NCBI GenBank assembly: GCA_050182275.1
Contig: JBFXCK010000023.1
Coordinates: 1-8,551, forward strand
Source: JBFXCK01 sp050182275
Lineage (GTDB): Bacteria; Pseudomonadota; Alphaproteobacteria; SHNJ01
Length of the DNA: 8,551 bases
Direction of reading: 5' to 3'
Of this stretch, positions 1-6,290 are shown piece by piece (the first letter of the stretch is position 1; the number at the start of each line of letters is the position of its first letter). Both the position numbers and the translations under genes were made by a program. Under the pieces are notes generated by a model. That model worked only from the letters and a program-made list of their open reading frames with translations. It was not told the DNA's origin and did no database searches.

Positions 1-876
1 AAACTTCCCGAGGGCGTTTCGATTTCGCTGCAATTGAAAAGCAATCAATTGCTGTTAACTTCCGAACGTTCCAAATTCACTTTCGGCACTTTGCCGGTCG
101 ATGATTTCCCCAGCATCGACGCCAAGCCGCTTCCCCATAAATTCGCCCTTCCCGCCAATGATTTGCGCAACTTGATCGACCGCACCCGCTTTGCAATTTC
201 GACGGAAGAAACCCGTTATTATTTGAACGGCATCTATTTTCATGCCGCGCAAAACAACGATGTGCCGGTGTTGCGTTCGGTGGCGACCGACGGCCACCGT
301 TTGGCGCGCGTGGAAATGCCGCTGCCCGAAGGGGCCGGCAGCATTCCGGGCGTTATTATCCCCCGCAAAGCCGTGAATGAAGTGCGCAAATTATTGGAAG
401 GGGCCGATGTATCGGTGGAAATTTCATTATCCGAAACCCAAATCCGTTTTCAACTGAACAATATTTTGCTGACCTCGAAATTGATCGACGGCACTTTCCC
501 CGATTATGAACGCGTCATCCCGCGCGAGAATGATAAGATCATGGAAATCGACCGCCGCATTTTGGCGCAGGCGGTTGACCGGGTTGCGACCGTCGCCGCC
601 GAAAAAACCCGGGCGATTAAATTAAGCTTGAATCCGGGCACGTTGGTGCTCTCCGCCTCTTCCGCCGATCAGGGGACCGCGACCGAGGAATTAGAGGTCA
701 ATTACCGCGCCGATCCTATCGAAATCGGCTTTAATTCCCGCTATTTGCTTGATATCGCCCAGCAAATGGACGGCGATGGCGCTTGTTTTGAAATGTCCGG
801 GGCCGATGCGCCCACCATCGTGCGCGACTTAACCGACACCAGCGCCCTGTATGTGCTGATGCCGATGCGGGTTTAA
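1..876 (+). CDS. dnaN: DNA polymerase III sliding clamp (beta subunit), 5'-truncated by the window edge
   Basis: The beta clamp is a ring-shaped dimer that tethers the replicative polymerase to DNA and serves as docking platform for repair and replication proteins. The frame is open from base 1 to the TAA at 874-876, giving 291 residues. Family members are about 370 residues, so roughly 80 N-terminal residues (most of clamp domain 1) lie outside the window, while domains 2 and 3 are complete. Counting from the first codon here, recognisable conserved stretches are TRYYLNG (71-77), ATDGHRLA (95-102), TSKLIDGTFPDYERV (158-172) and the C-terminal MPMRV, which contributes to the hydrophobic groove that binds clamp-interacting peptides. 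An in-frame TTG at 34 is not the true start, because homologous sequence (LPEGVSISLQL) precedes it. recF follows after 14 bases in the usual dnaN-recF-gyrB order. The identification is secure; only the start is missing. Confidence 0.97.
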   Translation, partial: KLPEGVSISLQLKSNQLLLTSERSKFTFGTLPVDDFPSIDAKPLPHKFALPANDLRNLIDRTRFAISTEETRYYLNGIYFHAAQNNDVPVLRSVATDGHRLARVEMPLPEGAGSIPGVIIPRKAVNEVRKLLEGADVSVEISLSETQIRFQLNNILLTSKLIDGTFPDYERVIPRENDKIMEIDRRILAQAVDRVATVAAEKTRAIKLSLNPGTLVLSASSADQGTATEELEVNYRADPIEIGFNSRYLLDIAQQMDGDGACFEMSGADAPTIVRDLTDTSALYVLMPMRV

Positions 877-890
877 TTGGCTTTATAACC

Positions 891-2060
891 GTGATCGCAA
901 ACGCTTTACCCCTTTCGTCCGTTTCTTCCCTTCCCCTCCCGGCCGAAGGGGCGGCTTTGGCGCGTTTGCACTTGCAGAATTTCCGCAACTATGAGGCGCT
1001 GGAATTGGAAATTTCTTTTCGTCCCATTGTTTTAACCGGCCCAAATGGCGCCGGCAAAACCAATTTGTTAGAGGCGATTTCTTTCTTAAGCCCCGGCCGC
1101 GGCTTGCGCTCGGCCAATTTGCGCGAGATTGACAATCAAACCAAGGCCGAGGCCTGGTCGGTATTCGCCGCCCTAAAGCTGCCGAAAGGGGCGGTTGAAA
1201 TAGGCACGGGCCGTGAAGCCACCGCCGCCATGGATAAAAGGCGCACCCATATCGATGGCAAGGCCATCCGCGGCCAGGCGGGTTTAGCGGAATATGTCAG
1301 CATCACCTGGCTGACGCCCGCTTTCGACCGCTTATTTACCGACGGCGCTTCGGATAGGCGGAAATTTTTAGACCGTTTGGTGTTCGGCCTTGACCCGGTT
1401 CATGCCGACCGTTTGAGCGTGTATGAAAAATCTTTACGCGAACGCCGGCAAATTTTGGAGCAGCCTTCTTACGATTCCGCTTGGCTGGAGGCTATTGAAG
1501 AAAGCCTGGCCTGCCAGGGCGCCGCGATTGCCGAGGCAAGATCGCATTTAATCAACCGCCTGAATGAGGTGATGAGCGCGCGCCCCGGCCATTTCCCGGC
1601 GGCGGTATTGGGCCTGCAAGGCGGGATTGACGAACAGGTGGCGGCGCACGGCAAAGACCGGGCGCAAGAATGGCTCCGCGCCCGGCTAGCCCAGAACCGC
1701 GCGCTGGATGCGGAAATCGGCAACGCCAAATACGGCCCGCACCGCAGCGATATGCTGGCTTCTTACGCCGCCAAAAACCAGCCGGCGCCCTTATGTTCGA
1801 CCGGCGAGCAAAAGGCGTTGCTGCTTAGCATTATTTTGGCCCATGCCAAACTGATCCGCGACATCAGAGGCGCGGCGCCCATTGTTTTATTCGACGAAGT
1901 GGCCGCCCATCTAGATGAACAAAGGCGCTGGGCTTTGTGCCAGGAAATCACCGCGCTTCATATGCAAGCTTGGCTAACCGGCACCGATGCCGATTTATTC
2001 GCCGGCTTGAAAAATCAGGCGCAATTTTTATCCCTGCAATCCGGAATTATTGAAAGCTAA
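891..2060 (+). CDS. recF: DNA replication and repair protein RecF
   Basis: RecF is an SMC/ABC-like ATPase that works with RecO and RecR to load RecA onto gapped DNA at stalled or damaged replication forks. In the 389-residue reading seen here, Walker A is GPNGAGKT (50-57), the RecF-specific DRRKFLDR lies at 155-162, GPHRSD at 282-287, the ABC signature STGEQKAL at 303-310, and Walker B with the D-loop IVLFDEVAAHLD at 331-342. All nucleotide-binding parts are therefore present. The conserved N-terminal strand ('ARLHLQNFRNYE') begins only near residue 24. The GTG at 891 has no clear Shine-Dalgarno sequence. A TTG at 957, preceded by AAGGGG at 946-951, would give a 367-residue protein closer to the E. 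coli length (357), so the start is uncertain. It sits 14 bases after dnaN and 3 bases before gyrB, implying one transcript. Confidence 0.95.
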   Translation: MIANALPLSSVSSLPLPAEGAALARLHLQNFRNYEALELEISFRPIVLTGPNGAGKTNLLEAISFLSPGRGLRSANLREIDNQTKAEAWSVFAALKLPKGAVEIGTGREATAAMDKRRTHIDGKAIRGQAGLAEYVSITWLTPAFDRLFTDGASDRRKFLDRLVFGLDPVHADRLSVYEKSLRERRQILEQPSYDSAWLEAIEESLACQGAAIAEARSHLINRLNEVMSARPGHFPAAVLGLQGGIDEQVAAHGKDRAQEWLRARLAQNRALDAEIGNAKYGPHRSDMLASYAAKNQPAPLCSTGEQKALLLSIILAHAKLIRDIRGAAPIVLFDEVAAHLDEQRRWALCQEITALHMQAWLTGTDADLFAGLKNQAQFLSLQSGIIES

Positions 2061-2063
2061 CCC

Positions 2064-4535
2064 ATGTCCGCCACCGCTAAAAAAGACACCTCCAAAAAAC
2101 CCGAACCAAAAATCGAGCCATCTGTCATGCCCGCCGATAAACCAGACAAAGCCTATGACGCCAGTTCCATTACCGTGCTCAAAGGCTTGGAAGCCGTGCG
2201 CAAGCGCCCGGGCATGTATATCGGCGATACCGATGACGGCACCGGGCTGCACCATATGGTGTATGAGGCGGTTGATAATGGCGTCGATGAAGCTTTGGGC
2301 GGTCACGCCAAAAATGTGTGGGTCACGCTTTATGCCGACGGTTCGGTTTCGGTGCGCGATGACGGGCGCGGCATTCCGGTCGATATTCATAAAGAAGAGG
2401 GGATTTCGGCGGCTGAAGTAATTATGACTCAGCTGCATTCGGGCGGCAAGTTCGATCAAAATTCCTATAAGGTTTCGGGCGGCCTGCACGGGGTTGGGAT
2501 TTCGGTGGTGAACGCCCTGTCCGATTGGCTGGATTTGCGGATTTGGCGTGATAATAAAGAACATTACATCCGTTTTGAAGGCGGGATTGCAACCGCGCCC
2601 TTGAAAACCATAGGCGAAGCCAAGGGCAACAAAGGCACCGAGGTGCGCTTTTTACCCTCGAAAGAAATCTTCACCATGACCGAATTCAGTTATGCCATCA
2701 TCGAGCACCGCTTGCGCGAGCTGGCCTTTTTGAATTCCGGCGTGCATTTATATTTGCGCGATGAACGCGGCGTCGATGTGAAAGAGGTTGATTTATTCTT
2801 CGAGGGCGGCTTGCAAAGCTTTGTTTCCTATCTTGATAGAGGAAAAACTTCCTTGCACCCCACCATCACCATGAAAGGGGAAGATGGCAATATCCAGGTC
2901 GAATGCGCCTTGCAATGGAACGATTCCTACCATGAAACCATGCTGTGCTTTACCAATAACATCCCGCAGCGCGATGGCGGCACCCATTTGGCCGGTTTCC
3001 GGGCGGCCTTAACCCGCACGGTCAATAAATACGCCGAAACTTCGGGCATGGCGAAAAAAGAAAAAATCGAATTATCCGGCGATGACGCGCGCGAAGGCTT
3101 GTCTTGCGTTTTGTCGGTTAAATTGCCCGATCCGAAATTCTCTTCGCAAACCAAGGATAAATTGGTTTCTTCCGAAGTGCGCAACGTGGTCGAGGGCATT
3201 GTCGCCGAAAAATTAAACACCTGGTTCGAAGAAAATCCAAGCGACGCCAAACGCATCATCGCCAAGGCGATCGAGGCGGCTGCCGCCCGTGAGGCCGCGC
3301 GCAAAGCCCGTGAATTAACTCGGCGCAAAGGCTTTCTTGATATTTCCTCTCTGCCGGGCAAATTGGCCGACTGCCAGGAACGCAACCCTGCTTTATCCGA
3401 ACTTTTCATCGTTGAGGGGGATTCGGCGGGCGGTTCGGCCAAGCAGGCGCGCAACCGCGCCAACCAGGCGATTTTGCCGTTGCGCGGGAAAATCTTGAAT
3501 GTCGAGCGCGCCCGGTTCGATAAAATGCTCTCTTCCGCTGAAATCGGCACGCTGATTGCGGCGCTTGGCACCAGCATTGGGCGGGAAGATTTTTCGATTG
3601 AAAAATTGCGCTATCATAAAATCGTAATTATGACCGACGCCGACGTTGACGGTTCGCACATCCGCACGCTGCTGCTGACATTTTTCTTCCGGCAAATGGC
3701 CGAGATTATCGATAAGGGCTATCTCTATATCGCCCAGCCGCCCTTGTACCGTTTAAAGAAGGGCAATCAGGAAATTTATTTGAAAGACAATAAGGATTTG
3801 GAAAATTACCTGGTAGGCCTTGGCATTGAAGAGGCGTCGTTACGTTTAAGCGATGGCAAAATCATCGGCGGCATTGAGCTGGCTCAGGAAGTGGAGCAAG
3901 CGCGCCCCGTAAAAGCCATGTTAATGCCGCTGGCCAATAAGGTCGGGCATTTGGCCTTGTGCGAACAAGCGGCGGTTGCCGGCGCCTTTAAAATGAATTT
4001 GGATCAGGCCCAGGCCGAACAGGCCGCCACCTATGTGGCGCACCGCCTCGATAAATTATCGCCAGAAGAAAAAGGCTGGAAAGGCGAAGCTGTTAGGGGC
4101 GGCTATATTTTCACCCAAACCCAAGGCGGCGTCACCCATCAATATAAAATCGAAGCTTCTATCTTACAAAGCAGCGAAGCCAGAAAATTGGATGATTTGG
4201 CCCCGCGCCTGCAAAAGGCATTCGCCAAGCCCTCTGTTTTGCTTGCCGACGGCCAGGAAAAGTTAATTACCGGCCCGACTTCTTTGGTCGATGCGATTAT
4301 GGAAAAAGGCCGCAAAGGCATTGGCGTTCAGCGCTATAAAGGCTTGGGCGAAATGAACCCCGAACAATTATGGGAAACCACGCTTGATCCCGCCAAACGC
4401 TCCCTCATGCAAGTAAAAGTCAGCCAGGTGGATGAGGCCGAACAAATCTTTTCAACATTAATGGGCGATTTGGTCGAGCCGCGGCGCGATTTCATCCAGG
4501 CGAATGCGCTGAATGTATCGAACCTTGATGTTTAA
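2064..4535 (+). CDS. gyrB: DNA gyrase subunit B
   Basis: GyrB is the ATPase subunit of the A2B2 type IIA topoisomerase that introduces negative supercoils. The protein has 823 residues. The GHKL ATPase domain shows the catalytic Glu68 and Mg-binding Asn72 in YEAVDN (67-72), DDGRGIP (99-105), the glycine-rich lid GGLHGVGISVVN (139-150) and the QTK loop (362-364). The TOPRIM domain shows EGDSAGGSAKQ (451-461) and the metal-binding DADVDGSHI (525-533). The roughly 165-residue insert typical of Gram-negative GyrB occupies about 565-735, followed by the conserved tail (IGVQRYKGLGEMNPEQLWETT, 753-773). The first about 30 residues form a Lys/Pro-rich leader. ATG 2064 lies 3 bases after recF with only a weak GAAAGC in front; an internal ATG at 2127 (Met22) is possible but has no better ribosome site. 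The last 44 bases are antisense to the end of the convergent transporter gene. The wording is alphaproteobacterial, and GyrB rather than ParE fits the recF linkage. Confidence 0.97.
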   Translation: MSATAKKDTSKKPEPKIEPSVMPADKPDKAYDASSITVLKGLEAVRKRPGMYIGDTDDGTGLHHMVYEAVDNGVDEALGGHAKNVWVTLYADGSVSVRDDGRGIPVDIHKEEGISAAEVIMTQLHSGGKFDQNSYKVSGGLHGVGISVVNALSDWLDLRIWRDNKEHYIRFEGGIATAPLKTIGEAKGNKGTEVRFLPSKEIFTMTEFSYAIIEHRLRELAFLNSGVHLYLRDERGVDVKEVDLFFEGGLQSFVSYLDRGKTSLHPTITMKGEDGNIQVECALQWNDSYHETMLCFTNNIPQRDGGTHLAGFRAALTRTVNKYAETSGMAKKEKIELSGDDAREGLSCVLSVKLPDPKFSSQTKDKLVSSEVRNVVEGIVAEKLNTWFEENPSDAKRIIAKAIEAAAAREAARKARELTRRKGFLDISSLPGKLADCQERNPALSELFIVEGDSAGGSAKQARNRANQAILPLRGKILNVERARFDKMLSSAEIGTLIAALGTSIGREDFSIEKLRYHKIVIMTDADVDGSHIRTLLLTFFFRQMAEIIDKGYLYIAQPPLYRLKKGNQEIYLKDNKDLENYLVGLGIEEASLRLSDGKIIGGIELAQEVEQARPVKAMLMPLANKVGHLALCEQAAVAGAFKMNLDQAQAEQAATYVAHRLDKLSPEEKGWKGEAVRGGYIFTQTQGGVTHQYKIEASILQSSEARKLDDLAPRLQKAFAKPSVLLADGQEKLITGPTSLVDAIMEKGRKGIGVQRYKGLGEMNPEQLWETTLDPAKRSLMQVKVSQVDEAEQIFSTLMGDLVEPRRDFIQANALNVSNLDV

Positions 4536-5715
4536 GGTTTAAATAATCCGCCAGTCTTAAAAACAAGCTTGCGATAATCGCGCTGGACGCCATCACCGCC
4601 AGCATCGGCTTGGCCGTGCCGTCGTGAAAATGCGTCGCCACCCAGCCATAAAGGCTGCAAATAATCAAACTGGTTGATGTCATGATCCCCGCGGCAGTTC
4701 CGGCCACTTGCGGATAGGGGTTAAGCTGCCAGGTATTGATCAAAGGCACATAAAGCCCGACGCAAGCGATGCTGAAAAACAGCCCGGCCGCTAAAAAAGG
4801 CAAAGACCAGGGTTGCACGGATTGCCCCAAAAAAAGCACGGTAAGAATGAAGGGCAGGATACTATGCGCCGCCCCCAGTAAAGAGCGGTGCTTTAACGAA
4901 AAGCGGCTAAAAGCGCCGGCCATTACCGAGCCTACCGTATAGCTGCCAATCACCAAGGCAAAGAAATTGCCGATTTGCTGGCCTTGAAATTGATATTGAT
5001 CGGCCAAAACAAACGGAATGGCCGAAATAAAAATCAGCATCACTGCGTAATTATGGCCATTGGCCAAGCACGCCGTCCAAAAATGCTTTTGCCCGGCCAA
5101 AACTTTAAATTCCGCAAACCATTGCCGGAAGGAGGAAGGAGCCATATTTTCCGGCCTGGTTTCAGGCAATAAAACCGCCAGTAAAACAACATAAACGGCG
5201 GAGATCGCGGTGAGCGCCAGCATATTGCTGTGCCAGCCGCCATGTTCGGCCAGCCAGCCGCCGCCTAAGCCGCTTACAATTGATAAGACGCCGGCCAAAG
5301 CGAAGACATAGCCGAACATTTTGGTTAAGCGTTCCTCGGCATATAAATCGCGGAATACCGCCAAGCCCACCGCCAAACAGGCGCCGCCCGCCAGTCCTAA
5401 TAAAAAGCGGCAGACCTGCACGATCCAAAATTCATTGGCCAGGAACGCGCCCAAATGCGCCAAAGTGACGCCCGCCATGCTTAAAATTAATACGCGCCGG
5501 CGCCCAAAACGGTCGGCCAGGGGGCCTGAAACCGGCTGGCTGATGGCGTAACTTAATAAAAATAGACTAATGACGGTTTGCGCGGTTGCCGGATTCAGCG
5601 CGAAATCGCGCGCCATATCGGGCAAGGCCGGTAAAATTAAATCAATGACAATAGTTTCAAGCGCAATGACCGGCACCAAAAACCACGGCAGCCATCGTAA
5701 AGTGCTAGGCGGCAT
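4492..5715 (-). CDS. MFS multidrug/sugar efflux transporter, Bcr/CflA (DHA1) type
   Basis: This is a 407-residue inner-membrane protein with about 12 hydrophobic segments, roughly at 9-31, 45-64, 75-96, 100-122, 135-156, 163-184, 215-237, 249-271, 279-298, 304-326, 336-358 and 370-389. Family marks are the helix-1 motif IDLILPALPDMA (24-35), the loop 2-3 motif A GPLADRFGRRR (64-74), and a glycine-rich motif C-like stretch at 146-163 (SIVSGLGGGWLAEHGGWH) found in proton antiporters. This places it with drug:H+ antiporters of the Bcr/CflA group. The substrate cannot be read from sequence, so the link to a particular drug is open. Its ATG overlaps the ogt stop by 11 bases and has only a weak A-rich AAAAGA directly before it, which suggests coupling to ogt translation. 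The next Met (34) would remove helix 1. The last 13-14 residues and stop lie antisense to the gyrB 3' end, and no terminator is visible between the convergent genes. Confidence 0.88.
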   Translation of the reverse strand: MPPSTLRWLPWFLVPVIALETIVIDLILPALPDMARDFALNPATAQTVISLFLLSYAISQPVSGPLADRFGRRRVLILSMAGVTLAHLGAFLANEFWIVQVCRFLLGLAGGACLAVGLAVFRDLYAEERLTKMFGYVFALAGVLSIVSGLGGGWLAEHGGWHSNMLALTAISAVYVVLLAVLLPETRPENMAPSSFRQWFAEFKVLAGQKHFWTACLANGHNYAVMLIFISAIPFVLADQYQFQGQQIGNFFALVIGSYTVGSVMAGAFSRFSLKHRSLLGAAHSILPFILTVLFLGQSVQPWSLPFLAAGLFFSIACVGLYVPLINTWQLNPYPQVAGTAAGIMTSTSLIICSLYGWVATHFHDGTAKPMLAVMASSAIIASLFLRLADYLNLKHQGSIHSAHSPG

Positions 5716-6184
5716 TCTTTTGTTCGAGATTCAGCAGTTTCTTTTTCATGCTTACGCCCAAGGCATAGCCGGTGATGCCGCCATTGCTGTGAATCACGCG
5801 GTGGCAGGGAATAAGAATGGGGATTGGATTTTTATTGCAAACATTGCCAATGGCGCGGGCGGCACGGGGATTTTTGACGGCCACGGCCAAATCCTTATAG
5901 CTTTTGGTGGCTCCGGCCGGGATTTTTTGCATGACGCCCAAGGTTTTCAATTGAAACTCGGTTAAGCCCGATAAATCGAATTTCAAATCGAATTTTTTAC
6001 CCTTCACCGCCGCTTGCAGAGCCGCCGATAATTGCTTTTGCAATTTGGCGTCGCCTTTTTTCTTTGCGGTCTTATTGGCGATTTCAAGCCTTACCAAGCC
6101 TTTATCGGAAAAATAGCCGGTAATATTCAAGCCTTCAAAGGCAACCGTGACCTCATTCAAAGCTAAAGATTTCTTGGCGCGCAT
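5705..6184 (-). CDS. ogt: Methylated-DNA--protein-cysteine S-methyltransferase (O6-alkylguanine-DNA alkyltransferase)
   Basis: This suicide repair protein transfers an alkyl group from O6-alkylguanine (or O4-alkylthymine) in DNA to its own cysteine (EC 2.1.1.63). The 159-residue length matches the short Ogt/MGMT form without the AdaA transcription-factor half. The acceptor is Cys127 in IPCHRV (125-130). The helix-turn-helix region has GATKSYKDLA (91-100), with Tyr96 at the position that helps flip the base, and RAARAIG (107-113), with Arg110 corresponding to the arginine finger. Asn119 in NPIPILIPCHR is the hinge asparagine, and GGITGY..G...K..LLNLE (135-154) closes the active site. All key residues are present, so it is probably active. 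The N-terminal domain is poorly conserved, as is usual. Gene symbol ogt is by family; atl-type proteins are excluded because the cysteine is present. The ATG at 6184 has a strong GGAGGAA. It lies downstream of pnp across a repeat-bearing gap and overlaps the next transporter gene. Confidence 0.93.
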   Translation of the reverse strand: MRAKKSLALNEVTVAFEGLNITGYFSDKGLVRLEIANKTAKKKGDAKLQKQLSAALQAAVKGKKFDLKFDLSGLTEFQLKTLGVMQKIPAGATKSYKDLAVAVKNPRAARAIGNVCNKNPIPILIPCHRVIHSNGGITGYALGVSMKKKLLNLEQKNAA

Positions 6185-6191
6185 GAATCAA

Positions 6192-6198
6192 TTCCTCC
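6192..6198 (-). promoter_or_regulatory. Shine-Dalgarno site of ogt
   Basis: On the minus strand GGAGGAA lies 7 bases before the ATG at 6184-6182. It is the strongest ribosome site in the window and fixes the ogt start. It comes 5 bases after palindrome A1 ends (in transcript direction), so folding of the repeat may influence access; that last point is inference. Confidence 0.8.
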
Positions 6199-6203
6199 GA
6201 AAG

Positions 6204-6232
6204 GCTCATCCTTCGACAAGCTCAGGATGAGC
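6204..6232. repeat. Palindromic unit A1 (REP-like), first half of doublet 1
   Basis: This 29-base palindrome has arms GCTCATCC / GGATGAGC (8 bp) around the 13-base loop TTCGACAAGCTCA. It is identical base for base to 8435-8463. An alternative short hairpin can form inside it: GCTCA (6220-6224) with TGAGC (6228-6232) around GGA, which excludes the 8-bp stem. It is followed after 14 bases by unit B1, which carries the same loop in inverted orientation. The 'TTCGACAAGCTCA' core with variable palindromic arms is, to my knowledge, a dispersed intergenic repeat seen in many alphaproteobacterial and other genomes. It lacks the GTAG head of classical RAYT-linked REPs. Confidence 0.9.
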
Positions 6233-6237
6233 AAAGC

Positions 6238-6286
6238 TTACAAATTAGCTCATGGTGAGCTTGTCGAACCATGAGCTAATTTGTAA
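6238..6286. repeat. Palindromic unit B1 with extended 19-bp stem, second half of doublet 1
   Basis: A perfect 19-bp inverted repeat (6238-6256 with 6268-6286) encloses the 11-base loop GAGCTTGTCGA. The 31-base core at 6247-6277 is identical to 8477-8507; the outer 8-9 bp on each arm (TTACAAATT / AATTTGTAA) are unique to this copy. On the minus strand it begins only 4 bases after the pnp stop. No U-run follows the stem in the pnp direction (the sequence after it is GCTTTG), and on the plus strand it is followed by A residues, so it is not a typical intrinsic terminator in either direction. A role as an RNA 3'-end barrier between pnp and ogt is plausible inference. Confidence 0.9.
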
Positions 6287-6290
6287 AAAA

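Noticed and set aside
2050..2421. Plus-strand frame overlapping the recF end and gyrB start
   Set aside because: It is a frame-shifted shadow of gyrB codons with no recognisable domain; the gyrB frame is fully conserved here.
2927..3577. 216-residue frame antisense to gyrB
   Set aside because: Long antisense frames are expected opposite GC-skewed conserved codons. It is rich in Ser/Arg/Ala, with no motif or ribosome site.
4564..4571. CAAGCTTG palindrome just after gyrB as a terminator
   Set aside because: The four-base arms have no loop and no following T-run, and it lies inside transporter coding sequence.
5570..5965. Plus-strand frame across the ogt/transporter junction
   Set aside because: It is antisense to two genes with intact catalytic and membrane motifs, with no domain of its own.
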